Assembly (NCBI GenBank): GCA_963422465.1
Contig: OY730169.1
Location: forward strand, 124,001 to 188,000
DNA: 64,000 nt
Reading direction: 5' to 3'
Source: Lichina pygmaea
Taxonomy: Eukaryota > Ascomycota > Lichinomycetes > Lichinales > Lichinaceae
Shown here: positions 1 through 18,752 of the stretch, piece after piece
Layout of the letters: the number at the start of each line of letters is the position of its first letter
Position numbering within the stretch: the stretch's first letter is position 1
Program-made: the position numbers and the translations under genes
The notes under the pieces: generated by a model
What the model saw: the letters and a program-made list of their open reading frames with translations, nothing else
What the model was told of the DNA's origin: nothing
Database searches by the model: none

Positions 1-1308
1 AGCGGGGCCATTGTCGAACCTAGCGCTTGGAGCTGAGGCTTGCTCGGCGAAAGGCGGACGGGGTCCAAGACACCCACGACGCGCTTCGACCCACGTTCCG
101 TGCAGGAGGTGGCTCGACATGGACGATACCAACAGGGCGAGATTGCGCGAGGCTAGCGCTCTGCGGGTCTAGCAGGCCATGTCGGTCCCGGACCTGCTGG
201 CAGAAGGTCTAATTGACGACTTCTCGTCCACGGCGAGGGCAATGGCGCAAGGCCAACTCGGCTACGCACGGGGATGACTCTATCGGACCTTATCCCGAGC
301 TACGATAGCTCCGTGCTTTCGTACAAGCATCATCGCTCGACGCCTTCTTATTTGCATTATCTTGATGTGGGAGGGTACGATAGCAGTCCAACAGCCGGCG
401 AGGGGGCAAGCCGACGACGGTCTCACTGCACCTCGTACGTAAGTGCATGCGTATAGGATTCGCCAGAGGGGGATCAGGGGTTGTCGGCAGGACGGCCTGC
501 ATTAGCACCTGGCCAACCCCGACGTCAACATCTACTAAGCCCAACCAATCTGCATGTTGGCGTCAACCGGCGGGAATCACGGCCGTCTATCTATGGAGAC
601 GCAGTGGCATCTGACCGAGATACAAGCTGCAGCACTTGCACTTGCACGAGACAGCCTTGGGATAAGATGCAGATGTACGTACGTACAGTACTTCAGGTGA
701 GTACAGTAGGTGCTGATGGGTTTGTCCAGCGTTCGTGAAACCGGTACGTATCTACATACGGACGCAGCATCGGTTAGGGTGCCGTTGCCCTGAAAATAGT
801 GGAGTGTAGGCCGATGCCACGGACGAAGGGTGCTGTTACGGGCAGGTGACGCACCCGCGTCCTCATCCAGGAACAGGCCGACCTCTGGTCGCTCTGCGCG
901 CCAGCATCGGACTGATTCTAGCGCGACTTCCAATGACCCGGCGGCCCTGACTAGGGCCCGAACGATGCTAGCGGCCCGCTGGGCACGTTGTGTCTCTTTC
1001 ACAAGTGCTGGAGTCTAGCGTTTCGGGATCGGTCCTCCTCGACAACGACCTTTCCGCCGTGGACGAAGAGCGACGAAGAGTAGCTTCGAAGCGAAGACGT
1101 GCGACGCGGTACCTCTCCGGTACCAAGGCCCTTCCGTGCCCTCGTTGCTCATCCCGCTTGCCGCTTCTAACTTGGGTGTTGCCGAAGTTAAATACAGCAG
1201 CAACGCAGCGGTCGTACAGTACGTAACGTACGGTAACACCAGCACCCCAGGCTCAGGCCTAGCGCTTGTACGACGGGAACTGGGGCATTCAGCCCCTAAC
1301 GGTCCCCC

Positions 1309-1346
1309 GTAGGGGCCCGTAGGGGCCCGTAGGGGCCCGTAGGGGC
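1309..1346. repeat. 10-bp GC-rich tandem repeat
   Basis: The unit AGGGGCCCGT is repeated head to tail about three and a half times with no mismatches in the full units. Each unit contains the palindrome GGGCCC. It is a short minisatellite with no evident function. Confidence 0.8.
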
Positions 1347-1884
1347 AGCAGCGAGCGAACGGCGTGCCGTACGTACGTAGTGGCTGGTACGCCTTTAGTG
1401 GCCTCCGGCGGCCTCGTACGAGTACGTACCACCGTTAATTTGGCCGGAATCGACCCAGGGCTCGACCAGCCTTCGTACCGCGAAATTGAACCGGACCCGC
1501 CAGCGCCCGTCCAGCCGCTTCGACCTCCAATCTTTTACACTTTTGGACGGCCCAGCCATTTTCTTTTTTGAATTCGACTTTTTTTTTTTTTTCCCGCTCC
1601 TCGTGCCCCTCTCCCAATTTCTGGTCGGCGCTGGTCTTCCCTTGCGAAATTGGCGCAACGTGAGAGAAGATTAGTCATCGGCGGCGTGAACCGGGGGGTC
1701 GGCCAGGCCTGAAAGAGATCGAAAAGGCCTGGAGAGCAGGCCGAGGCCCGAAAGGTACCGCACGGCCGGTCGCATGGCAGGCTGTTGCGACGGTACTCGT
1801 GATCCTGGGCTGTCCCCCGAACTGCTGTGCTCGCCTTCAGCGCCGGCCACTCCGACACAGGCGATTCCTGTCTCGGCCCGGTCT

Positions 1885-1947
1885 CGACTCTCGACGCTCT
1901 CTCTCGCTCTCTCTTTCTCTCTCTCCCTCTCGTCTCTCCGCGCCCGC
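1885..1947 (+). promoter_or_regulatory. Pyrimidine (CT) tract, probable MSB2 core promoter
   Basis: This is a nearly uninterrupted run of C and T (CTCTCT and TTTCTCT motifs) about 1.1 kb upstream of the MSB2 start codon on its coding strand. In filamentous fungi such tracts commonly sit just upstream of transcription starts. The link to MSB2 is inferred from position only; no TATA box is obvious next to it. Confidence 0.4.
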
Positions 1948-2755
1948 TCCACCCTCACCTTTCGACAACGCCGATCCCGCGACCAGCACGTCGCCCTCTC
2001 TTCGTCCTCGACGCCCGTCGAGCTGCCCCGATCGTGATCGGGACGGTTCTCTTCTGCGGAAACCAGAAACCTGGGCCATTGGAGCTGACGTTCGCCTCTG
2101 CGCGCGGCGACGACACCGGTCACGGATGTCCCAACCAAGACGGTAGCCCGCTCGACCCGCCGGGACCTCACATGCCGTCCGCCGACGTCTGACCAGGCCT
2201 CGACGAGATCGAAGACGACCGATATTGGCTCGACCACGGAGTCGGTGTGCTGTCGCCTGCCCGGAGGGGCGTGCTGCTCGACAGCCCCGTCGCGCGCGCG
2301 AAACCGTCGAAAGGATCCGTTCTCCCATCCAACTTTTGGCTGCATAGCCGTCCGCTCGTTCGTCCTTCTCAGTCGCTCCTTTTGTTCGTACGCTGTTTCT
2401 CTGGTCGCGTTCGTTCGACAGCCAATTCTCGTTCGGTCTGGATACATGACTCCGCTGAGGAGGAGGAGGACGACGACGACGACGACGACGATTGCTGCGA
2501 CCTGAGAGCGCGTCTTCCAGACCCCAAGGCACGAGAGGTCGACGCACGACGCTGGCGCTGTTGCGGCATTGCTCGCGATCGACGGACCGCTCGCGCATCC
2601 TTAGGACTCCGCTCGGCTCCCCGCCCCTCTGCCCTTTGTTAACCCGGCTTGGTCACCCAGCGCATCGTCGCCGGCGTTTCACACTCATTTGTCCCTTTCA
2701 GCCGGTCCGGTCCGGTCGAGACCCTGGTTGGCCGGAGATCGTTCTGTGAGTACGA

Positions 2756-2913
2756 CCTCCCCCTCGAACCTCGAGAGAAGAATCCTGGCCCATGTGGGAC
2801 GATCCTGCGGTCGACGGTGGGAGCGCTGATGAACTCGGTCATACCGGCCGGCTTGCCGACCGTCTGGCTTTGTTCGACGTCGTCTTGATCGCTGACGACG
2901 ATGCTTTTCGCAG
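2756..2913 (+). other. Predicted 5'-UTR intron of MSB2
   Basis: A strong donor (GTGAGT after position 2755), a branch-site-like GCTGAC at 2891-2896 and the acceptor TTTTCGCAG ending at 2913 define a 158-nt intron. It removes the ATG at 2901 that would otherwise open the reading frame. The next in-frame ATG (3075) is followed at once by a good signal peptide. This is why 3075 is chosen as the MSB2 start. Confidence 0.6.
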
Positions 2914-3074
2914 GCTCATTCCTCGCGCTCGTCGAACGCACGTCTCGGAGTCCACGCCCCGCTGAACGGTGTTCGTCTCTGGAACCGTCTCGCGAGGCGA
3001 TCGTCGGATCTGCGCTCGAGCACCGGCCTGTCCGCTCGCCGGCTGCCACGCGCGGCCCACCCCCGGCCGACGAG

Positions 3075-9983
<6,909 letters not shown>

Positions 9984-12900
9984 GCGAGCGGGCGTCTTCT
10001 TGTCTTCCCTCGCTCCTCTCCCCCCTCCGAGAGCTTGTTTCTCCTCTCGGCGCTCTCCAGGCATGTGCTCGTCTCGGTCTCTCCGCCCATCTGACGAGAC
10101 GACACTCCGACGCCCGACACGAGGCTCGAACGACATGGCTCGTCCGGATCGGCCCTTCCTGATACGGCGGCGTCCTGCCCTACCATCTCACGTGCGGCGC
10201 GACGTTCAGGAACGGTTTTGGTCTGGTCGTCTCTCGGCTGCCATCTCTCATGCATCACCAAAGCTCGGTAATTGCTGGCTCCCTAGATACCCACCTTTCA
10301 CAACCTCTTTCTTTTGTCGTGGTTGCCTGTACTATACATCTTTGTCACCGGGTTGCAACATCCCAGGCCGAGAGCGGGATGATCAAAAATGGGCCTTGCT
10401 TTCTCATCCAACTTACACTGCTGCTCAGCTACCATTTCCTTGAACAAACTCATACGGTGTTTGGCCTGGCTCCCTGTCATCATCTTTTTCCTCTACTACT
10501 TTCTCCGTTGCCATGTAGGCATCCAATATCTACCGCTCCATTACCACTGGAACTACTATTATATTACTACTACTCCTTCTTCTTCTTCCTCCCGGCATCT
10601 TCTTATCTGCTCCTTGGAGCTTCCGGACATTGATCGTCGCCTGCATCGGTGAATCGTTCGTCCCACCGAGCGACTCCCATCAAGAGCGATCCTCTCACCA
10701 TGTTCCCTCGTCCCGCACGATCGCAGGCTCGTTCGCTCCAGCCTCACAAAGCTTTCTTTTGCTCACGCCTCAGATCGCACGAGGACACGACGCTACGGTG
10801 GAGCCGCTCCATGCGCTTCTCTTCGTAGTGGCACCTTACAGGATATCAGATCATCGTAATATAGATCGGATCAGTCTATCGTCGTACCTCCGTACTCTCA
10901 TCGGCGCCGCGCTGTCGTCACAACCGACAAGCAGCGCTGAACCTGGGCCATGATGGAGATCCTCTGGCCACAGGAGCCAACGGAGGACACGACGACGAGA
11001 CTAGGCATCCCGTCGTGGCCTGACAGACCCCCGCCACCTCCACTCTTGTCACCGCACCGTTGTCTCAGGTCCTACAAGGCCTGCTGTACAAGGCCACAGA
11101 CAGCACCAAGAGACGGCCAGGATCTAGGTCGTGGCCGGCATCAACGACGTCGAAGAGCACGCATCGGCGGTACGAGCTCCGCAATGATTTGGGGGAGGAG
11201 GGGGCTGACATCGGCGCTGCCATTCGATCGAGAGCTTCACCATCAGCATCCTCATCCTCATCCTTGCAGCGGATCTTCGACGGCCTCTTGCAGTTCCTCC
11301 AAGAGTTTAGTTCTCCCTGAACGGACGTTTGATTGATCCTTGCCCAAGCTAGGGTACTGTACGAGGTGTACGGAGTACGTATAATTAGCGGAAATAACGT
11401 TACATGTACATACGCACCTACGCATACAAGCCAAAGGTAGTTTCAGAGCCGCATTGTCAAAACTCTTGAGACACGTAGATGCTTGCGCTCGTCCAACTCG
11501 GACTTCTGTGTGCCCCCTGTTGGCATCAATGGCTGCCTGGCAACTATCTCAAGTCATTCGCTGTCACTTTGGGGTTGCTGGTGCATCGAGGAACTCAGGA
11601 CCTAGATCCATGACGGCTGGGAAGCGATCTGACCAAGTTATTTCGTTCGGCTTACTAAGCGTATACTATACACCTCGTACTTCGTCGTCGTCCAATGTCT
11701 CCGCAGCCGGCTAATGGTGCTCTAGGACACCACCGTCACCATGGCTGCAGTAGCCGCAGCCGTAGCCACTGCCGCTCCAACGGCCACCGGCTCCTTTCTG
11801 ACATTATCTGGTCAATCTTGAGCATACGAGCGCATGGCAACGCCAGAGTCCTATCAGGTGTTCGGGAGAAACCGGCATTTCGCATTTGGCAGAGCACAAA
11901 CATTGACGTCGGCTTGCATTGTGATCGTCGTATACTCGTATGTGACGAGCGAATCAGCGAGGCAGAGGCTGGTACATACGTACATGCATGCATGCAGCAC
12001 AGCCAAAGCGACAAGCCTACGGGGCTTTACGTACTCTGCACCTCCTGGTAAACATGTCTCCCGTAGTGATCCTTCTTGGATGTCGCGTACCCAATGTGAC
12101 GGGCCTCATGTGCCTAGACCTAGGCGGACCGTTTAGGGATTCGTATCCCTGTCCTCTAGTGTCTCACTCCAGACCTGAAGGTGCTAGTTGTAGGCTAGGC
12201 TTGTGCAAGTGTCACCGCTAATCCTACCGGCAGACATGGCATCCGCAGATGATGTACTTCGTACGATACGTACTGTTTCCACCGGTGACGGCCTGGAGTT
12301 TAGGTCATGCCACCCTAGATCTAGTGGTCTCTGCCACATATCTTCTCCGGCTGCCCACCTGTTTCAACCCTCCACCACACATGCCCACGACACATACCGC
12401 ATACGTACTCCCTTACGTTTTGTCTGTGTCCTGTATGTCTGCTTGATGTAGAGCTACATGGGCCTCTTCGGTCAACGGTTGATGGAGGGGTGAGATCAAA
12501 CCCTACTCGTAAGTGTGCGCTCTCGGCGCTGTCACGCGTGGCTCATGCTTGCATGTGTCAAGGGCGCATCGTCCATGCTGTGCGACGTTCCTAACGGCAG
12601 TGCTACTGTAGCCCACAATTACCCGAAACCTGGCGTCCTCGGCGATTACGACCGTCGCCGGACCACGAGGACGACGATCGCTAGTGAAGTACAGCAGGCT
12701 CACTACGTATGTACAGCTACGGGACTACGGTGGCGACGACCGACCGATCACCTACCGAGGCTCTCCTGTCGAGTCCTTGCCTCGCGACGCGCCGACTTGG
12801 CCACTCTCCGTTCCCTTCTTCAACTACCGGCAGCGGCCCAGATAACCCTCTCCGAACTGCTGTACAGATGTACTTCCGTACGAGGTACGAAGCTGCCCGG

Positions 12901-14278
12901 CTGGCACCAAGACCACAGCACCGCGGATGTTCCTTTCGACGTTGGTCCTCTATACCAGCGGCCACTTCAGCTAATGCAGCCGAGGCTCGCGGCAGGCTTA
13001 CATCGCCGGTGTGTACGTACGTACGTACAACGGTCACACAACCCTAGGTCGGACTCCCCGAGGCCGCCTTCCGACAACTCCGAAGGATGCGCCGGCGCCA
13101 GACAATGTTCGTCTTTTCGTCCATGGCACTCGGTTGGCTTCTTCGGCGTCGGGAGCCTACCATCTGTTCTGACAGTCAGCATGTCAGCTCTATCCTTCGA
13201 CCGAGCTACGTACGTACGAGCAGATAAGCAAGGTGCCAAGCAATGTCGGAACAAACCTACGGCATCGTCGAAGCCTAAATCCAAGACTGCAACCGTCGCG
13301 GGCCAAGATTAAACTTCAAGCCGGACGCAAGCTTTGGGATGCTGTGTCCCTCCAGACGAATTGTTGTCATGCTGACCCCTCACCTCCCCCTCCGGTTCGT
13401 GGCGCAGGACAACACAGTACCTCGTACAGCACAGGGCCGGAGCACCCAATGCACATCCGTCCTGGCCGCCGAAACGGCAGCCGACAGTCGCGTGTTCGTC
13501 CTCCTCTGATCGTCGTTCGCTTCTCTTCCTTGCCGAGCCGCGCATCGGCCCCAAGGCGACGCCGTTGGAGGGAGGCGAGGAGAGATTCTTAGTCATGCTG
13601 AGCCCGGTACTTGTCCCTAGCGGCCGTGGCATGAGATGACTGACGACGGGCATCTACGTACGGTACGTACAGTACATTACCTACATACTGTACGTACGTA
13701 CGTACGCCGTCGACGAATCTTAAGGGAAGCCGGTTTCGGGTAGGCCGCGCCTTGCTGGCAGATGCTTCTCCAAGACGGCAAGCGTCGGTGGAGAGGGGAA
13801 GAAGATGGAGATGGAGCAATGACTGACGTACTTACGTTATCACCGAGGGGGAGTTCGGCTGTCCCAGCAGACCGCCGCTTCATTATCATATCCCTGACGC
13901 CGTGGCGGCAATACCCGTGGGCATCACCGGAGAGATACGCTTCTTGAGGCATCCGTCGACGGCAGCCACTTCCCTTGCGGCCGGGACGAGATCGCGTGTG
14001 ATCGGGGATACAGGGGCAGAAAGGGGAAGATGGACGACCGACCATGTCGCACAGCTCAGAGCCAGAAACGGAAGGGGGAGGAGGGGGACTTCTCACCTGC
14101 TCGGGATCGGCCGTTGCACCGACATCCTTGTTGGGTGCGGAAGCTCGCAAGACCCCGCGTGGTCGCTGCCCCGCGAAGGTTCGGGCCTGCCCAAGACACC
14201 ACCCCACCTTGCCTTGCCTTGACGACAGACCCCCCTATTCCCGAAGCGCTGCGGCGCGACGGAGCAGCTTGGTGGGCT
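9984..14278. other. Long gene-poor spacer between MSB2 and FKBP12
   Basis: About 4.3 kb without a recognisable gene. Open frames here (for example 12515-13312) look like chance: they have no family similarity, overlap on both strands and have atypical composition. The spacer is rich in GTAC and TACGTAC palindromes (11400, 11970, 13010-13030, 13200 and 13650-13710). The first several hundred bases are presumably the MSB2 3' UTR. No tRNA or rRNA was seen. Confidence 0.5.
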
Positions 14279-14297
14279 GGGGGGGGGGGGGGGGGGG
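14279..14297. repeat. Homopolymeric G run (19 nt) upstream of the FKBP12 TATA box
   Basis: Nineteen consecutive G residues lie 10 bp upstream of a TATA-like element. One of nine such long G/C runs in non-coding parts of the window. Confidence 0.9.
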
Positions 14298-14307
14298 CCG
14301 ATAACGG

Positions 14308-14315
14308 TATATAAG
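14308..14315 (+). promoter_or_regulatory. TATA box of the FKBP12 gene
   Basis: The sequence TATATAAG lies 237 bp upstream of the FKBP12 start codon on the coding strand, followed by a CT-rich stretch (14340-14390) that could contain the transcription start. This is a good match to the eukaryotic TATA consensus. Assignment is by position. Confidence 0.5.
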
Positions 14316-14551
14316 CGGGCCACGCGCCGTCGCCCGCCGGGCTTTCCAGCTCATCCTCATCTTCTCCTCCTGCTCCTCACCATCTGACGGCCAAGGCTCT
14401 CGTCCTCGCCCTCAAGAGCGGAGTCTCGTCAGGATTTGATCGCAAATCGATCGGCTTCTGCGTCGACGTCGACTCCACATCTGTCGGCGCTGCGTCGCTG
14501 TCAGAAACCTTCCCCCCAAGGGCCACGTCGTCTGCGTCTCGTCGAAGAGCA

Positions 14552-15315
14552 ATGGGAGTGACCAAGCAAGTCACGCACGAGGGGAACAAGGCCGACTACC
14601 CGAGGCCTGGCGATACCGTGTCGATCGAGTACACAGGCTTCCTCTACGACGAGTCGCGCGACAACAACAAGGGCACAAAGTGAGTGTCGGCCGTTCGGGA
14701 GAGGGAGGCGTCGGCGCATCCGACCGGGATACGCCGTCGTCGACGACCGTTGACGCGTGAGGGGCGCCGTCCCCGGTCTCGACAGGTTCGACTCCTCCGT
14801 CGGACGAGGCGATTTCGTCACCAAGATCGGGGTCGGTCAGGTGATCAAGGGCTGGGACGAAGGCGTCCTCGACATGTCCCTCGGCGAGAAGTCTACCCTG
14901 ATGATCTCAAGGTGAGGAACCATCCTCCCCACAGCACCGGCTCCGCTCGGGAACGCCCAACGGCGTGGGGCACGGCCTCGCGTCCAGGGGCTCTTGCGGC
15001 CCTGTGAACCCTTCCTCTCCTCGCGTTCTGGCTTGGCACATATATCCCCATCGGCACGTCAGCTGACAGTCGCCGGCTCGACAGCGATTTCGCCTACGGT
15101 AACCGGTATGAAGCCTGCCGTTCCTATGCTACGGTGGAGATCGCCTTGGCTTGCTGCTGACACGGATCGAAACGCAACAGCGGCTTTCCCGGGAGCATTC
15201 CGCCAAATTCGAGCCTTGTCTTGTGAGTGCCGAACGCCAACGCCTCCTGCTGAGCCGGAGAGACTGACGTTGTTCCAGCGATGTCGAGCTCAAGCGGATC
15301 AGTCGAGGGGCGTGA
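14552..15315 (+). CDS. FPR1: FKBP12-type peptidyl-prolyl cis-trans isomerase
   Basis: Five exons (14552-14679, 14786-14911, 15085-15105, 15181-15222, 15279-15315) encode 117 aa. This is the usual size for a single-domain FKBP. The spliced protein reads [48 protein letters not shown] and SLVFDVELKRI, covering the whole FKBP fold. Family role: cytosolic proline isomerase and receptor for rapamycin and FK506, whose drug complexes inhibit TOR or calcineurin. The third exon is only 21 nt. Its donor (CG|GTATGA) was chosen over a nearer GTAACC because only this choice restores the conserved YGNRGFPG frame. All exons close in phase. Identity is secure. Confidence 0.93.
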
Positions 15316-17427
15316 TGCCTGACCGTCCGATGCGCTTTCAAACCTATGCATGACGCGGGGATCGATGCAGCCCCATTGCGATCCGCCGCGCCCAAGAATC
15401 CATCGAAGCTCGGATCCTGCAGCGACTCCCCCGGGGGGAGGGGGGCTCTTCCGTCGGCATGTCTTTCTCGCGCCGCCTTGACTACATCTCTACTTCTCCT
15501 TGCGTGCCCTGCGGCGGATGTGGCTTTGCAGGGGAATGACGGGTTCGAGTACCGACCTGATCGAGCCTTCGCCATCTGCCGGGACCTTCTGGCAGACAAC
15601 CGATCTTTGGGCAAGGGGGGGGTGAAGTGGAGGGGGCCCGAGCTGCTCGGCGGCAAGCACAGAAGTGCTCACTACTTGAAAGCTATCGGCATGTGCTTCA
15701 CGAAAGAAACGTTTTCCGAGATGGCGACTATAGCCCGGTCATCCCTGCATTGAGCTGAACCCCGACCCCGGCCTGCTTCAGGGCTCCTGTTCCCTTCTCG
15801 CGTCGGGCCGTCGCGCATGCTCCCGGGCCTTTCCGCAGCACGTACGTACGTCGGCGCGTTGGGTAGCGGGCCTGCTGCAAAGTACGAGGTACTCGTCCTT
15901 GCCATCCACGATGCCTCTTTCCCATGTAGAACAGACGACGAAAGCGGACGTCGGCAGCCACGTCACGCCGGAAGAAACGATCTACCGCCGGTCCGTTACC
16001 ATGGCTCCGTTGACGATCAGCCACCTGTCCACGGGATGGATGGCGCATCGAACGATGCCATTGGACGGTCTGGCCCTCACCGGCACGTTATCTCCATGCG
16101 CCCGACCTCATGACCTAGCGGCCCCCCGGTCAGCGTGTGAGCCGATGCCAACAGGCGTTGGCCTTGCAGCGAAGTCAGGCAACGACATGATGGCAGCCAA
16201 GCCGCGCTCGCTGCTAGCTCACCCCTCCACCGCCGCCGGCGTCATAGCAGCAGCAGCAGCAGCAGCAGTAAAAGCCAAAGCGGAGGGAGGGTATCGCAGC
16301 TCTGTCTTTGGTTGAGACGTACGTTCATACGTGCGTACGAGTACGTACGGTGCGCATGTAGGGTAAATCGGTGTAGTGTGGCGTGGTGTGGTTGGTGCTG
16401 CGCACTGTACCTCCGTAATCTGCGCTGTGGCTGTCCGCCGTTGAATGACATGCCTCCGGATGAAACAACCAAAGGGGGGGGTGGGCAGTCCGGCATGCAA
16501 GCCAAATGCCGGTACTTCGTAGACCAGGATGTTTGTCCTGTTCCAGGCCTTAGCTCACGAGGCGTAAGCTGCAACTCAAACTCGAGAGTTTGGTTGGGCA
16601 GCACGGGCATCTTCGACCGGGATCGGCAGTCGAAAAGAAGGGAGACAACGTTGCTTGTGTCCCGTCAGGAGCTGCGGCCAGCCGCAAGAAGCAATCTGGT
16701 CTTGGCCTGTTCTGTGGGAGGGTTCCCTTTGCTTCTCCGCCGACATGTCCCGTCTGTGGGTTCGTATACGTAGCATGTGTGTGCCCTGGTACTCGTACGT
16801 AAGTCCGGAGTACGGAAGTACAGGAGTAAAGAAACAGGATTCTTGCAAGGTCGACGCTGAACGCCCGAAGCTGAAATCAAGGTGACGATATCACATCAAT
16901 ATCAGACCTACTGCAGTTTGACTCTACACCGTAGGGTGAAGGAGTGTGATGGCGTAATCTGGAAGTACATCAGAGTGTCACCACTTGCTACTGACGTTGC
17001 TATTGTAGTATCAACAGATGGCATGAGAAGATCCAGTCAGTCTAAAAGACATGAGTTTGTTTTCTAGACGGTAAATAACTCATACCTATTGATGAGATGT
17101 TGGATATGTGGTGTGGTTCATGCAAGCGTCTTCACATCATCACCACCACCACCACCACCATGACGTATATCGAAAATCTTCAGATGGATGGTGTCATCCG
17201 CCGCCCTCGGCCCGGCGCGAGGCGTTTGATGCAGTTGCAGGGTCTCGGGCCGGCGCAGGGGACATTGACGGCAATACCCTCACCGCCTTGTTATCGTCAT
17301 CTCCCCTCTGCCTTCGTCCCCGGACCAAAGGCGCCGCAATCCTGAGTCCCGTGCATCAAACAGCCCAACGCACGAGCTGCATCACCGTGCTCTAGGCTGA
17401 GCCTGATCTTGGAAACCTTGTCTCGCA
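15316..17427. other. Gene-poor spacer with CAG repeat and GTAC palindromes
   Basis: About 2.1 kb between FKBP12 and thymidylate synthase. A short (AGC)n microsatellite lies at 16245-16269 and TACGTAC clusters near 15840 and 16315-16345. A CAT/CAC run lies at 17133-17162. Open frames such as 15899-16315 lack similarity to known families. No RNA gene was recognised. Confidence 0.5.
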
Positions 17428-18752
17428 ATGTCGGCTCCGGACAAGGCCTCTCCGGTCGTCGCCGTCCTCGAGAGCACCGGCACAGCCGGGCAGGTGCGAG
17501 GGAGATCCTTCCCCCATGGACAACCGTCCGACGGCGCTGGTGAATCTCAACCACGGCGTCCGCGAGGGCAAGATCGGCCCTCATGCCTTGACGCCCAACA
17601 CGAAGAACATCAATATCTCAGTCTCGTTCGGGACTTGCTCGATGGTGGCGAGCATCGGCAAGATCGGTAAGTGGCCCTGCAGTCTGTGGAGACAGGGCGC
17701 CTCCGAAAAGGGGGAGGGGGCAGCTTTTTTCCTCGAGCGGCGGCGTGGTGCTGACATCGTCATGGACGACCTGCAGGACCGGAACCGGGACCGTCTCGGT
17801 CTTTGCTCCCCGGCCGCTGAAATTCCGGTTGGCAGCCGGAAACGATGCGCCGGACCGAGGCCACGGTCGGCATCGTCTGATCTTACCTCTGCTCACGACC
17901 AAGCGAGTGTATGCACGTGCCGTCGTTGCCGAGCTGCTATGGTTCATCTCCGGCGCGACCTCGTCCAAGCCGCTCAGCGCTCAAGGCGTCAGGATCTGGG
18001 ACGATAACGGCAGCCGCGGCTTTCTCGACAGCGTCGGCCTGAGCCACCGCGACGAAGGCGATCTAGGGCCGGTGTACGGCTTCCAGTGGAGACACTTCGG
18101 GGCCGAATACGTCGACGCCAAGACCGACTACACCGGCCGCGGGGTGGACCAGCTGGCCGAGGTGATCGACAAGCTCAGGCATCGCCCCTACGACCGACGC
18201 ATCTTGCTGAGCGCCTGGAATCCGGCCGACCTGAAGAAGATGGCCCTCCCGCCGTGCCATCTCCTGGCTCAGTTCTACGTCTCCTTTCCCGGGGCCGCCA
18301 GGGGTCGTGACGCAGCGGCGGCGGCAGCGGCGGCGGCAGCGACATCAGCAGCATCGCCGATGGACGATCGGGGAAAGGGCGTCCTGCATTGCCAGCTCTA
18401 CCAGAGGTCCTGCGATGTCGGCCTCGGCGTGCCCTTCAACATCGCATCGTACGCGTTGCTGACGCACATGCTCGCCCACGTGACGGATCTCGTCCCGGGG
18501 ACGTTCACGATGGTGATGGGAGATGCGCACCTGTACCTCGACCACCTGAGCGCGCTCGAGGAACAGATCGGGCGGGAGCCGAGGCCGTTCCCAGAGCTGA
18601 TCATCAAGCGCGCGCGGCCGGGCCATACGGACGAACAGCCGGGGCATGAGGCGTCGAACGCGGCCACGGATGTCGATGGCTGGACCCCTGACGACTTCGA
18701 GATCAGGGGCTACGAGCCGCACAAGGCCATCTCGATGAAGATGTCTGTCTGA
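17428..18752 (+). CDS. CDC21: Thymidylate synthase
   Basis: Two exons (17428-17666, 17777-18752) encode about 404 aa. The enzyme methylates dUMP to dTMP using methylene-tetrahydrofolate. The classical fold starts near residue 58 ([25 protein letters not shown]). It continues through the folate and dUMP regions ([24 protein letters not shown]), the catalytic Cys near residue 240 in [30 protein letters not shown], and the C-terminal [16 protein letters not shown]. The intron join gives DRTGTG exactly. Two oddities: an insertion near residues 253-283 containing an Ala10 run between FYVS and LHCQLYQRS, and about 55 N-terminal residues with no recognisable conservation. The insertion sits in a loop region where eukaryotic enzymes vary. 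The start codon is the first ATG and could be wrong. Confidence 0.92.

Larger units (their letters stand above)
1..2755. other. Gene-free upstream region of MSB2
   Basis: No recognisable protein or RNA gene is visible. Short open frames overlap on both strands and show no family similarity. The stretch contains GTAC palindromes (near 675-690 and 1370-1380), a 10-bp GC-rich tandem repeat, a T-run near 1578, and a long pyrimidine tract typical of fungal core promoters. It most likely holds the promoter and long 5' leader of MSB2. A short frame near 196-275 could be the last exon of a gene to the left, but nothing confirms it. Confidence 0.5.

Noticed and set aside
196-276. Possible last exon of a gene entering from the left (frame QAMSVPDLLAEGL)
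   Set aside because: An acceptor-like CTAG precedes it and a stop follows, but there is too little sequence and no recognised similarity.
1671-2642. Several 120-258-codon open frames on both strands upstream of MSB2
   Set aside because: All are Arg/Ser-rich low-complexity translations of CT-rich promoter DNA and overlap each other in conflicting frames.
2901-3074. N-terminal extension of MSB2 from ATG 2901
   Set aside because: The ATG lies between a branch-site motif and a strong acceptor of a predicted leader intron, and the extension would bury the signal peptide.
12515-13312. 265-codon open frame in the MSB2-FKBP12 spacer
   Set aside because: No similarity recognised, no plausible start context, GTAC palindromes inside it, and comparable frames on the other strand.
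15099-15104. Alternative donor GTAACC for FKBP12 exon 3
   Set aside because: It breaks the frame into exon 4; the donor seven bases downstream restores the conserved FKBP sequence.
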